Origin: an uncultured Burkholderiales bacterium
Lineage (GTDB): Bacteria > Pseudomonadota > Gammaproteobacteria > Burkholderiales > Burkholderiaceae_C
DNA: 64,000 nt
Direction of reading: 5' to 3'
Assembly (NCBI GenBank): GCA_903844825.1
Contig: CAIMVC010000409.1
Location: forward strand, 1 to 64,000
How positions within the stretch are numbered: position 1 is the first letter of the stretch; each line of letters begins with the position of its first letter. The notes beneath the pieces were generated by a model. That model ran no database searches. It was not told the origin of the DNA and saw only the letters and a list, made by a program, of their open reading frames with translations. Positions 9,531 to 18,967 of this stretch are shown one piece after another. The position numbers and the translations under genes were made by a program.

Positions 9531-12500
9531 GCGCCACCTCTGCCGGGTGGTCGGCGAGGGGGTCGCCCGGATGGTCGGCGGGCTGGCGCGGCGGGGGTCG
9601 CGCCCACGGCCAGTTGCAGAGCTGCCAGCGCACGGCTGTTGACCTCGCGCTGCTCCGCACGGTCTTCGCTGATGTCGTCGATGGTCGACAAGATGCGCTG
9701 CACGCGCTCGCGGGCAGCAAGGGCTGCTGCGAGCTCGCCCACCAGTTCGCGCACCGCCGCCACGACCACGAGAATATTGACCAGCTGCACGGCCTCCACG
9801 CCGTACTGTCCTTCGGCCAGGCGCAGGCACTTTTCGTACACGGGCAGCGCCGCCCCGGCGCTGACATGCTTTTCGAGCAAATCGCCTAAACGGTAGAGCA
9901 ACTGGCAGTGCTCGCCAGTATCAAAGTCGGCGGTGGCCTCGGCGATCGCCAACGCCTCCCGGTAGGCCGTCTGGGCGGCATCAACATCGCCGGCGCCGAT
10001 TTCAACATCGGCCAGGCTGCTCAGCTGCGCGATAAGCTTGGGGCTTTGCGGGCCGTCGGTGGCGACCAGCTGCGCCAGCGACCGTTGCAGCACCTCACGC
10101 GCCTGCGCGTAGTCGCCGCGCGACTCATGAATCCAGCTGAGCATCAGACACACGTCGGGCAAGGTGGTGACCGGCGCGCCCGTCAGGCCTGACTGCAGGC
10201 GCAGGCATTCCTGCAACCAGCGCAAGGCCTGCTCGTCATCGCCCTGGTCGTAGTAAAAACGCCCCAGGCCGAACTTGTTGGCCAGTACGTGGTAGTGGGT
10301 TGAAGGCAACAAGCGCTCGACCATGCTGTGGGCTTCGAGCAGGAGCTGCTCGCCAGTTTCGTTGTCGCCTTCCTCGTGGGTGAGCCAGCCCAACTGACCG
10401 ACGGCGCTCATGGTGAACATGTGGTCACCCAGCACCTGGCGCGCCACCGCGTAGCCCTCTTCCAGCAGCGTCCGGCGGGCGCTGGCCTCTTCAGTGACGG
10501 CGGCCAGGTTCAGCAAGGCGCGCACCGTTTCGCGGTGCTGGTTGCCGAGCACCGTGCGCGCAATGCGCAGTGCCTCGGTCTGCAGGCTCAGTGCCAGCGC
10601 GCCCTGCCCTTGCTGCTGGCGCAGCAAGCCCAGATTGCCCAGTGGCAGCAAAATATCGACGCAGCGTCGGCCCAAAATAGCGTCGTACATATCAATGGAT
10701 AACTGGTACTGGCGCGCTGCCTCCTCCAGATTGCCCGAACGCTCCAGCGCCGTGGCGTGGTTGGCCAGAAAAAGTGCCACCTCCGGACAGGCTTGCCCGA
10801 GCACCCGTCGGGCGGCGGCGAGGTTCTCGCCATGCACGGCCAGCGCCTGGTCATAGCGGCCGATTTCCGAATGCGCGTTGGCCAGGTTGTTGGCCACCAA
10901 AAAGCTCAGGCGGTGGGTCGGGCCCAGAGTGGCGCGGCGAAACGCCAGCACCGCCTCGAAACTAGGCAGGGATTCCTCAAAATGACCCAGGTAGTAGGTG
11001 TTGACGGCCACGTCGTTGAGTGCGTCGAAGTAAATCGCGGCTTTTTCACCCCGACCCGAGGCGACTCTGGGGTAGGCATCGAGCACACGCTGGTGCTGCG
11101 CCACGGCCGCGGCATAGCGGGACTGCCCCGTGAGGATTTTCCCCAGGATGTTGCGCGCCTTGTGCGTGGCCACATGGCGCTCACCGTGGTGCGCCACCAG
11201 CATCGCCACGCTGCGGCTGGCCAGCTTGAAAGCGGCGGCATAGTGGCTGACAAACAGCAGCAGATTGGCCAGATCGAGCGTGAGTTGGGCGCTGGCAGGA
11301 TCGTTGGCTGGCAAGTCCCAACGCCGCCAGGCGCGCAGACAGGTCTGCGGCATGTTGACACCGGCGTGTTGCTCAAGCTGGCGCCAGTAGGGCTGCATCT
11401 CGGCCGCGCCGCCGCGCTTGCCAAACGCGGCAAACACCGCGGCATCGCTAAGGCAGGCCTTGAGCGAGCGCCAATCGCGCGCCGCCAGCCATTGCCAAGG
11501 CTCTTCCTCGGCACGTCGGGCATCGGCCGAGGCAGCGCGAAACCAGCGTCCCAGCACCCGGTGGGCGTCGGCGCGCTGCCGCTCTTGCGGCATGTAGCGC
11601 GCAGCGACTGCCGCGCGCATGTAGTCGTGCGCGAAGGTGATGCGCCCATTGGACTCGAGCAAAGCTTCGTCCAGCGCATCGCGGATCGGTGCCCAGGTGG
11701 CCGGCACCAGATCGGCAACGCCCAAGATTTCTTTTTCGCTCAAGCCCGACCGGCTCGCCCAAATCGCCGTCATGGCGGTTTTGACAGCGGCCTGGCCGCA
11801 GTCGCCCTCGACGCGCTCGAGCACGCGAGCAAACAAATCGTCGACGCCGTGGCTGCCGAGGTAATGCGCCAGCACCGATTGCAGGGCTTCATGCACACCG
11901 AAGAGCCGCAGTTCCTCGGCCAGCGTGCGAACAAACAGCGGGTTGCTGGCCAGGGGATGCGCCAGAATCTGCCGCAGCAACGGTGCCGCCAAGGTCTTGT
12001 TGTAGCGCGCCAGGTAGGTCACCAGCAGCGTCTTGCGCTCAGGCTTCGTCAAGGGCTTGACCTCTAGCGTCTGCCAGGGCGCGCCGCTGGTCTTGGCCTT
12101 CAAGCTGTCGCAGATCGCACCCTCCAGGCAGGAGACCACAAAGTGCACGCGCTCTGGCAAAAACGCCGGAAACCAGCGCAGATCCTGCAACTGCGTCAGG
12201 CTGTTGAGCGCGTCCAGCGCGAAAATCCAGCGCGTCTTTTTCCGCCCCGCCCAGGCACTGGCCGTGGCCAGCCAGACCGGCAGGCTGTCGATGAGTTTTT
12301 GCGACTCACCCGCAATCTCCTCGGTGCTGCCCGTGCTGCGCGCAATGAACTCGATCAGGCGCCTGAGCAGGGCGTGCAGATCGGCCGCATCCGCGCTGGC
12401 GCCCAGGTAGTGCTCGTGCACCAGGTCGCGCGGATGGGCGCGGCGATGCGCCTGCAAGGCATTGGCCAGCAGCGCACTCTTGCCGCCGCCACTGGCGCCG

Positions 12501-13285
12501 CCTATCAAGAGGCGCGGCTGACCCTGGTCCAGTGCGCGCGCCAGCCAGGCCTGGTAACGCTCGCCGCCCAAATACAGGCGCCGCCGCGGTGCCGCATAGG
12601 CTTCGTGCTTGAGCCGCTCGCGCTCGAAGGCGTCGGGCACCGAGTCGGGCGGAAAGGCTGCGTCCAGCAGCGCCCACAGGTCTTTTTCGAGGCGCTTGGC
12701 CAGCGCCTCGGGGTCGCGGTAGTTGACCACCGGGTAAGCGCTGGCGCGAATGCGCCGCTTGAGTTCGTCCTGCCGGGCCCGGTCCTCGGCCGAGGCAGGC
12801 ACATAGTCGCCGCCCTTGGTGCCGGCGTAGGCCCGTGAGCGCAGGTAGAAAAAGGCCCGCCCGACCATTTTTTTGTTGTTCAGCACCCCATGCAAAATTT
12901 CGAGCTCGGTAACGCTCTTGCCGCCTTGATGCTTTTTGAGCCAGGGCTGGCGCTCGACCAGGTCAGATGCAAAACCGTCGGCCGGCGGAATCCAGCCGTA
13001 GCGCTCGCCCAGCATGCCGATGAAGTAGGGACGGGCCCGGTCGATTTCACTCAGGCAAATCGGCAACACCTCGCCGCGCTCGGCCTGCTCGACCGTGATA
13101 CCCCAGCGCAGGTCCACATCCACCAGTTCGACAAAGCGGTCCTTCAAGCGGGCACGCAGCGCCGGGAACACCTTGCGCACCAGCAAGTCGCGCTCTTCAC
13201 CAAAGTCCCTGAAGGTGCTGGAGAGAAAAATGCGGACGGTGCGGCTGGCCGGCAGCGCCCGCTGGGATGCGGATTTTCCAGGCAT
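9527..13285 (-). CDS. DUF4062 domain STAND-type NTPase with C-terminal TPR repeats
   Basis: N-term RTVRIFLSSTFRDFGEERDLLVRKVFPALR...DVDLRWGIT (DUF4062-like); Walker A LLIGGASGGGKSALLAN; C-terminal half repeated TPR-like (e.g. LGPTHRLSFLVANNLANAHSEIGRYDQALAVHGENLAAARRVLGQ). Confidence 0.88.
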   Translation of the reverse strand: MPGKSASQRALPASRTVRIFLSSTFRDFGEERDLLVRKVFPALRARLKDRFVELVDVDLRWGITVEQAERGEVLPICLSEIDRARPYFIGMLGERYGWIPPADGFASDLVERQPWLKKHQGGKSVTELEILHGVLNNKKMVGRAFFYLRSRAYAGTKGGDYVPASAEDRARQDELKRRIRASAYPVVNYRDPEALAKRLEKDLWALLDAAFPPDSVPDAFERERLKHEAYAAPRRRLYLGGERYQAWLARALDQGQPRLLIGGASGGGKSALLANALQAHRRAHPRDLVHEHYLGASADAADLHALLRRLIEFIARSTGSTEEIAGESQKLIDSLPVWLATASAWAGRKKTRWIFALDALNSLTQLQDLRWFPAFLPERVHFVVSCLEGAICDSLKAKTSGAPWQTLEVKPLTKPERKTLLVTYLARYNKTLAAPLLRQILAHPLASNPLFVRTLAEELRLFGVHEALQSVLAHYLGSHGVDDLFARVLERVEGDCGQAAVKTAMTAIWASRSGLSEKEILGVADLVPATWAPIRDALDEALLESNGRITFAHDYMRAAVAARYMPQERQRADAHRVLGRWFRAASADARRAEEEPWQWLAARDWRSLKACLSDAAVFAAFGKRGGAAEMQPYWRQLEQHAGVNMPQTCLRAWRRWDLPANDPASAQLTLDLANLLLFVSHYAAAFKLASRSVAMLVAHHGERHVATHKARNILGKILTGQSRYAAAVAQHQRVLDAYPRVASGRGEKAAIYFDALNDVAVNTYYLGHFEESLPSFEAVLAFRRATLGPTHRLSFLVANNLANAHSEIGRYDQALAVHGENLAAARRVLGQACPEVALFLANHATALERSGNLEEAARQYQLSIDMYDAILGRRCVDILLPLGNLGLLRQQQGQGALALSLQTEALRIARTVLGNQHRETVRALLNLAAVTEEASARRTLLEEGYAVARQVLGDHMFTMSAVGQLGWLTHEEGDNETGEQLLLEAHSMVERLLPSTHYHVLANKFGLGRFYYDQGDDEQALRWLQECLRLQSGLTGAPVTTLPDVCLMLSWIHESRGDYAQAREVLQRSLAQLVATDGPQSPKLIAQLSSLADVEIGAGDVDAAQTAYREALAIAEATADFDTGEHCQLLYRLGDLLEKHVSAGAALPVYEKCLRLAEGQYGVEAVQLVNILVVVAAVRELVGELAAALAARERVQRILSTIDDISEDRAEQREVNSRALAALQLAVGATPAAPARRPSGRPPRRPPGRGGA

Positions 13286-13331
13286 GACTGATTTCAATCT
13301 TTGGGAGCTTGGCCGATGCAAAAAGTTCAGG

Positions 13332-14129
13332 TCAGAAACGAAGGCCGGCGGCAATTCGCGTCTGGTTGTCCTGACTGAAGTTCACTTTCAAATCGCGACC
13401 GGCCCGCACGAAGTAGCGGTCAAAGTCGTAGGTCACGACCAGCGATGTGCCGTGAACTTTGCTGGCGTCCGGTGCTTCCCGACCGTGCTTGTAAGCCAGG
13501 TCCACGGTCAGCCGACGTTTATCTTCCAGGCTCTGGCGCCAGACCAGGTGGGTGATGCGCTGGCCGAGGCCAAGACGGTAGGTTTGTGTGGTGAATGCCG
13601 ACAGCACGGCACCCGACATGGCCTTGGTGCCAACGCCCAGGGTGATCGCGTTGTTGGGGTCGAAGTTGAGGTTGTAATAGTCTTTGTCGTTGGTCCTGTC
13701 GATGCCCCAGATCAGGTAGTTCGTGCTACCGACCTGGCCGGACAGCGCGCCACTGACAAAGCCCCCGGACGCGATTTGCAGCGAAGGCGTCAACTGGCCC
13801 CAGGCGGTGGCTATCGTGTGTTCGTAGCCGGCCCGGGTTTGCTGGTAGATCGACGGGTTCCAGTAGTGGCCGATCCAGATCACCTGATCGTCTTTGTTGA
13901 GCCGCAAGTTGGCGTCCTGCGCATAGTGGCTGTCGGCCATGCTGTAAAAACCGTGGGTGTACTTGTAGCCCCAGGCCTCTTGCGCCAGGGCAGTTCCCCC
14001 CGCGCCGCCCAGCAGCAGGGCCAGCAGGCTTGCTCGGGGCAGTGACTTCATTGACTTCATTGACTTCGTTGACTTCGTTGACTTCACTGAATTCATTAAC
14101 GTGGTCAGTGGCATAAAAACTCCTTGCAA
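13332..14129 (-). CDS. Putative secreted/outer-membrane beta-barrel protein
   Basis: Signal peptide LPRASLLALLLGGAGGTALAQ; alternating aromatic/polar strands ending with ...NQTRIAAGLRF (C-terminal Phe). Confidence 0.6.
   Translation of the reverse strand: MQGVFMPLTTLMNSVKSTKSTKSMKSMKSLPRASLLALLLGGAGGTALAQEAWGYKYTHGFYSMADSHYAQDANLRLNKDDQVIWIGHYWNPSIYQQTRAGYEHTIATAWGQLTPSLQIASGGFVSGALSGQVGSTNYLIWGIDRTNDKDYYNLNFDPNNAITLGVGTKAMSGAVLSAFTTQTYRLGLGQRITHLVWRQSLEDKRRLTVDLAYKHGREAPDASKVHGTSLVVTYDFDRYFVRAGRDLKVNFSQDNQTRIAAGLRF
14042..14088. repeat. 9-bp tandem repeat TTGACTTC(A/G) in the signal-peptide n-region of the OMP gene
   Basis: gacttcattgacttcattgacttcgttgacttcgttgacttcac; encodes SxK triplets. 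Confidence 0.9.
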
Positions 14130-14185
14130 AATTGACGCTAAAAATGCACCGGGCAGCAGATCATGAAACTATCTGAAGGACGAGC

Positions 14186-14602
14186 TCATTCATTGATCAC
14201 CGTCCGGACGCCGCGCGCTTCCTTGGCTTCGTTGGACAGGCTGCGAATCTGCTCGCGCTTTTCCGCCGCACCCGGCAGGTTTTCGATACGAAAAGAGCCG
14301 CTGACATCGGCGCTGTGAACCTCCACATCGCCCATGCCCACCAAGCGCTGCAAAAAGGGCTGGTGCAGGCGCGTATCGCGGATTCGGTAGAGCTCGATCT
14401 CGTCGATACGCCGTCCCAGCAGGCCTGACTCTTTAATCAGGCGCTGGTTGGTCAGGCGGTAACGGGTGTAGTAGCGCACCAGATAAACAATGCCCGCATA
14501 GATTCCCAGCGTCAGCAAAGTCAACACCCAGTGCTTCGGGTTGACATAAAAGTCCCGCATGCTGGCGGTCTCGCGCCACACGGTGATTTCTTCCATAGAC
14601 AT
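14186..14602 (-). CDS. Bacterial PH-domain (YdbS-like) membrane protein
   Basis: TM segment WVLTLLTLGIYAGIVYLV; YRLTNQRLIKESGLLGRRIDEIELYRIRD...FLQRLVGMGDVEV. Confidence 0.78.
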   Translation of the reverse strand: MSMEEITVWRETASMRDFYVNPKHWVLTLLTLGIYAGIVYLVRYYTRYRLTNQRLIKESGLLGRRIDEIELYRIRDTRLHQPFLQRLVGMGDVEVHSADVSGSFRIENLPGAAEKREQIRSLSNEAKEARGVRTVINE

Positions 14603-14686
14603 CAGGCCCTCAGGCTTTCTTAACGAAAATTAAATGAAGTGCAACGTTAAGCATGGCGGGCCAAGACAACGATCACACACGAACGA

Positions 14687-15838
14687 TCACACACGCCTGT
14701 CCTTCTGGCCTTTGGACGACAACTTGCGGCGCAAGGCCGCTTTGACTTTCTTGTCCGCCACACTGCCCAGCCACTGCGACGTGAACTGTTCGCTCAGCGC
14801 GCCGGCATCCAGCGACGGCCAGCGCTGACCGGTTTCTGCCAGCGTCTCAAGCAAGGTCAAAAATTCTTCCACCGATTGCTCGGGCGCCTGACAACACCAG
14901 GCGAGCGCCCCCTGAGTCAGCGCCGTGAACTTGTCGCCAGTGGCCTGGCTGTAGGGGTGCGCCTTGCCGTAGTAGCCGGCCAGCGCGCTGCAAGCGTGGG
15001 CGTTCATTTGCGACGCGGAAAAAATCGGTGACTCGCGCGGAAACAAGGTGTCAGCCTTGAGCCTGGACTCCAGCTCAGTCAGCAGCTTTAACTCAAGCGC
15101 CGCATCGTCCAGAGCGGTGCGGGCAAAGCGGGCGGCCGCCAGCCAGTTCTCCGTCACACCGCATTCGGGCAGCAGAGCCTGCACGCAGTCCCAGGCCGTG
15201 GCAAGCTCGGGCAGGTCAATGCACCTGAACTCGCGCAGCATCTCCAGGTAAAGATTGGCCGCCTGGTAGGTCTGCGCATAGTCTTGCGCGCTGTCGAGTT
15301 GCGCTTGCAGGAAGTCCTGCGGCGGACGCAAATGCAAAGCCACCCATTGCCTGGCCGGCTGCGCCCGGCCCAGCTTGAATTGATCGTCCTTGATCTGCAC
15401 ACCTTCGACATCGTCGTAGGCCTGAACGCAGACGCACAAGGCGTCTTGCAGGTCGTCGCCCTTGAGCTCGGCCGTGTGCAGCGCCGTGTCAGCACCTGAG
15501 TCACTGGCAAAGCGCCAGAGCCCACGCAACATGCCTACCGGATTTTCCTGTTGCAGGTGCACCACCGGGCGCAAATTATCCAGCTCCCACGGCCGGGCCA
15601 CCTTCAGCTCGGACAGCAGGCGGCTCATCTCGACATTGATGTCGTCCACATGGCTTTGCACCACGGGAGCACCGTCGATGCTGTAGGCGATATTCCAGTC
15701 AGGCTGAATCGACGCGGGCTCAACAATCACCAGGCTCTTGCCTTTGAACGTATTGCCCGCAGGCTTGATGGTGCGTGGCCGCGCCGCGCCCAGCCGGCTC
15801 AAAGTGACAACGGTGACGTGGCAAAGACCGAGTTTCAT
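14687..15838 (-). CDS. Uncharacterised 383-aa protein
   Basis: Long ORF in operon context; no family recognised. Confidence 0.6.
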   Translation of the reverse strand: MKLGLCHVTVVTLSRLGAARPRTIKPAGNTFKGKSLVIVEPASIQPDWNIAYSIDGAPVVQSHVDDINVEMSRLLSELKVARPWELDNLRPVVHLQQENPVGMLRGLWRFASDSGADTALHTAELKGDDLQDALCVCVQAYDDVEGVQIKDDQFKLGRAQPARQWVALHLRPPQDFLQAQLDSAQDYAQTYQAANLYLEMLREFRCIDLPELATAWDCVQALLPECGVTENWLAAARFARTALDDAALELKLLTELESRLKADTLFPRESPIFSASQMNAHACSALAGYYGKAHPYSQATGDKFTALTQGALAWCCQAPEQSVEEFLTLLETLAETGQRWPSLDAGALSEQFTSQWLGSVADKKVKAALRRKLSSKGQKDRRV

Positions 15839-15873
15839 GGCAACTGTGAGTGATGTAAAAAGTTAAAAAAGCA

Positions 15874-17712
15874 TCAGCCAGGCTGGCCGGACGCTGAACG
15901 GGTGATCACCAAGCCTTCGGTGCCCAGGATCTCCACCATCTGCAGGACGGAGTCACGGTCGAGCTGTTTGATCGGCTCGGTCAAGTCGTCGTAGGGCACC
16001 AGGTTCGGGTGCAGCTTGCGCTTGTTGTCGCGAACGGGATCGTATTTCCAGCCGTCCAACGAGCGATCGGCCGCCCAGCGGTCATGCTCCATTCGCGCCA
16101 GCATTTCCAGCTCGTCCGGGCTCAGGACGGTGGGCTCGCTGCCTTCGCCCCGCGCCACGATACGGCAACCCACGGCGCGCATCTTGACCTCGAAATGATC
16201 GGCCGTGATGCGGTTGGCGTCGCGCGCGGTCTCGGGCAAATCGGCCCAGGGCAGGTTAAAGGGCATAGGCTGGCGGCCCGGGTTCTTCTCGCACTCGAGC
16301 CGGTCCTTGGTGCAGTAACCTTCATGAAACTGGCGTGCGCGCGAGTCGTCAACGTCAGACATCAAGCTGCCAGCGCCATCGCCCGCCTGGCGAGGCCGGC
16401 CCGCGCTGCCACCCACCAGCGAGAAGAGGTAAAAGTGACCCTGGTGCCGGCCGTGCGCCGCGTAGTCCGACAGCACGCAGCCGCCGGGCGGGTCGAGCGC
16501 CACCACATCTGCCACGCGGCCATGACCTTCGCTTTCACGGCCCTGCATCCGGGTCAGCAACAGGCGGGCAATGCGCAAGTTGGCGATTTCATCCCGGGTG
16601 CAGACGTAGGCAATCGTCACCGGCCGCTCATCGAACAACCAGCGATCAAGGTCGTCCGTGCTGACGTCCTCGATCTTGAGTTCCTGCGTCTCGACGCTCA
16701 GCAAGGACTCCAGATGCGGATAGGCTTCGAGCACCTGCCGCCACTGCTGCTTGACATTGCGGTCAATCACCGTGGCCTTGGGTTTCTTGCCACTGCGGTA
16801 GTGACCGATACGCGCCAGCTGCAACAGGATCGACTGCCCGACCGAGCCCAGCCCCACCAGCAGCACGTGCACGCCGTCTTCGTCGCTGGCGGCAACCGGC
16901 GTATCGGGCGGGTAGGCCTGCATCACGCGCCGGGCAATCAGCTCGGACTCATTGAAGACGCGAATGCGGGGCAGGCTCTCGGTCTCGAAATAGTCTTCCA
17001 GCCGAAAGCTGCGCTTGACCGACAAGGGCTCGATCAGGCACTTGCATTCCAAACCCGGGTTGTCCAGTGAAGACGCCATGGCAGCGCGCGTCAAGGTGAT
17101 GTTGTCGCCGTAGTGGTCGCGCATGGCAATGAGCATGCTGGCGCGCCGCGCGCCGGTGGCCTGCAGCACATCGGCCATGGCCATGTCCTCGGTCAGCACG
17201 GTCACACCAGCTTCCCAGAGCTTGCTGCGCTTGCCCTCGTCAACAGACTTCAGGCTCAGCACCACGGCTTGCGTGGCGGCCATGGACAGAGCCAGATCAA
17301 TGGCCAGTGCCGCTTTGTCAACTTGCTGGCCGAGGGCGTTGCGCGGCGAACGCGCCGACTGATCTGCCGGGTTGCTGTCGGCTTTGCCCGCGACGATGAT
17401 CACGTGCGAGCGCGCCAGATAGCGGGCCGAAAAGTTGTCCCACTTGAGCCCGGCCGTGGCCATGTAAACGCGGATCGCAGCCCAGGCCAGGGTCACGTTC
17501 ACCATCAGGTGCATGCGCTTGGCCCAGCCTTCGGCCGAGTCTGAATCGGACGTTGCTGTGTTCAAGATGGCGGTCCATAAAGTCACAGCCTCGTCGCCGG
17601 GTTTGGGCCGCATTTCTTCGTTCACGGCCAGCCCGAAGGCGATGCCCGTGCACAGCACCAGCAGCAGCAAGCCCCACTTTTCAACGAACACCAGCACTCT
17701 TTTCATCAGCAT
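15874..17712 (-). CDS. Membrane protein with TrkA/RCK-like Rossmann domains and C-terminal RyR domain
   Basis: N-terminal TM helices; VHVLLVGLGSVGQSILLQLARIG Rossmann motif; C-terminal LSPDELEMLARMEHDRWAADRSLDGWKYDPVRDNKRKLHPNLVPYDDL typical of the RyR domain. Confidence 0.8.
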   Translation of the reverse strand: MLMKRVLVFVEKWGLLLLVLCTGIAFGLAVNEEMRPKPGDEAVTLWTAILNTATSDSDSAEGWAKRMHLMVNVTLAWAAIRVYMATAGLKWDNFSARYLARSHVIIVAGKADSNPADQSARSPRNALGQQVDKAALAIDLALSMAATQAVVLSLKSVDEGKRSKLWEAGVTVLTEDMAMADVLQATGARRASMLIAMRDHYGDNITLTRAAMASSLDNPGLECKCLIEPLSVKRSFRLEDYFETESLPRIRVFNESELIARRVMQAYPPDTPVAASDEDGVHVLLVGLGSVGQSILLQLARIGHYRSGKKPKATVIDRNVKQQWRQVLEAYPHLESLLSVETQELKIEDVSTDDLDRWLFDERPVTIAYVCTRDEIANLRIARLLLTRMQGRESEGHGRVADVVALDPPGGCVLSDYAAHGRHQGHFYLFSLVGGSAGRPRQAGDGAGSLMSDVDDSRARQFHEGYCTKDRLECEKNPGRQPMPFNLPWADLPETARDANRITADHFEVKMRAVGCRIVARGEGSEPTVLSPDELEMLARMEHDRWAADRSLDGWKYDPVRDNKRKLHPNLVPYDDLTEPIKQLDRDSVLQMVEILGTEGLVITRSASGQPG

Positions 17713-17760
17713 GTCTTTACTCCTTTAGGCAAGTCGCTTGCGGACTTATTCTTTGCTTCG

Positions 17761-17801
17761 TTCATAGAATCATTCATTGAATCGTTCATTGAATCGTTCA
17801 T
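17761..17801. repeat. 12-bp tandem repeat upstream of the RyR gene
   Basis: ttcatagaatca ttcattgaatcg ttcattgaatcg ttcat. Confidence 0.9.
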
Positions 17802-17848
17802 GGGCATCTTCGGTTGATCTTTGTCCGGCGCTCGTCAGGGCATTGACC

Positions 17849-18961
17849 TCAAGGCGCCGCCACGCGCGCCAGCGCCAAACCCAGCGCAGCGCCCTGCTCG
17901 TCGACCTCCGTCACGCCTTCTTCTGTCAGGCCCGCCGCCAGCCACCAGTCGCGCAGTGCCAGGCGGTCGGCCGGGGCCTGGGCTTCCGCGCGCTCGAGCT
18001 GACCCGCGCCGAAAAGCGCATCAAGCCAGGTTTTGACCGGCTCGACCGGGCAGCTCGAACGCAGCGGGCCACCGCGCAGGTAGCACCAGCCGGGCCGCCC
18101 CGGCAGGCTTTGCAGCGAGATCAGGCCGTCTGCCTGACCGGCGCTGTTGTGGCCCAGAAACTGCGTGCCGCAAGCCGCTTCAAAACGTAACTGCTGCAAC
18201 AGCTCCTGCACGCCCGCACCGCTCACGGCCTGGCTGGCCAGGTGCTCAAGGAACCAGGCACTGCCATGCAAGGCGAGCAGCCAGTGCGCCAGATTCGCCT
18301 CATTGACCGCTTGCCAGCCTGGCGGCGGCGCCAGCGGCACAAGCTCGGGCACGGGCCGTGGCTCGGCATGCTGAAGTGCCGGTCTGAAATCGTCCAGCCC
18401 CGCCAGCGGCAAGGATTGCAGGGCCGCGGGCGGCGTGAACCAGGCCGGCACCAGCCGGTAATGCACCATAGGCTCTTGCCCACCGGTCAGCCTCAGCACC
18501 CGCGTGCGGCGAAAACCGCTGGCGGCAATGACGGCCTGCGCCGGCTTGTTGGACAGGGCCGTCGCCGTGCCCAGACGCCGCACACCGCGGGTGCGCAGGG
18601 CCGCCATCATCATCAGCTGCCAGCCCTCCTGCCGCGCCTGCGCCTGCCCGCGCGTGCCGCTGGCGCTGCCGCCATGCAGACAGATCAGGCCTTCGCCGTC
18701 GAGCGACCAGTCGACCCGGATATGCCCGATGACCTGCTCGGTGTCGAGCAGGCACACGTCAAAGTAGCTGCTCAAACCATGCGCCAGGGCGGCTTCGGCC
18801 GAGGCAATCACCTGCTCGATAGCGCTCACCGGCCGGCCGAACTGGCGCTCAAAAAAGTGCGGGCTGGGCAAACGGGCATAGTCGCTGACCAGCTCGCGCA
18901 GCGGGCGGCTTCGCAGCACAAGCTTGACCCGCCTGCCTAGCAGGGCTCGGCTAGGGTTCAC
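17849..18961 (-). CDS. GNAT family N-acetyltransferase-like protein
   Basis: 370 aa; CLLDTEQVIGHIRVDW...LMMMAALRTRGVRRLGTATALSNKPAQAVIAASGFRRTRVLRL. Confidence 0.7.
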   Translation of the reverse strand: MNPSRALLGRRVKLVLRSRPLRELVSDYARLPSPHFFERQFGRPVSAIEQVIASAEAALAHGLSSYFDVCLLDTEQVIGHIRVDWSLDGEGLICLHGGSASGTRGQAQARQEGWQLMMMAALRTRGVRRLGTATALSNKPAQAVIAASGFRRTRVLRLTGGQEPMVHYRLVPAWFTPPAALQSLPLAGLDDFRPALQHAEPRPVPELVPLAPPPGWQAVNEANLAHWLLALHGSAWFLEHLASQAVSGAGVQELLQQLRFEAACGTQFLGHNSAGQADGLISLQSLPGRPGWCYLRGGPLRSSCPVEPVKTWLDALFGAGQLERAEAQAPADRLALRDWWLAAGLTEEGVTEVDEQGAALGLALARVAAP

Positions 18962-18967
18962 GCGCCT

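Noticed and set aside
10757-12067. 436-aa plus-strand ORF opposite the STAND NTPase
   Set aside because: Antisense to a gene with clear domain motifs; R/G/H/A-rich composition typical of spurious ORFs in high-GC DNA. The same applies to 412-1098, 1147-2139, 2176-3468, 5189-6337, 16009-17070, 33996-35063, 39751-41175, 51550-54201, 54208-55656, 57086-58654 and 61380-62498.
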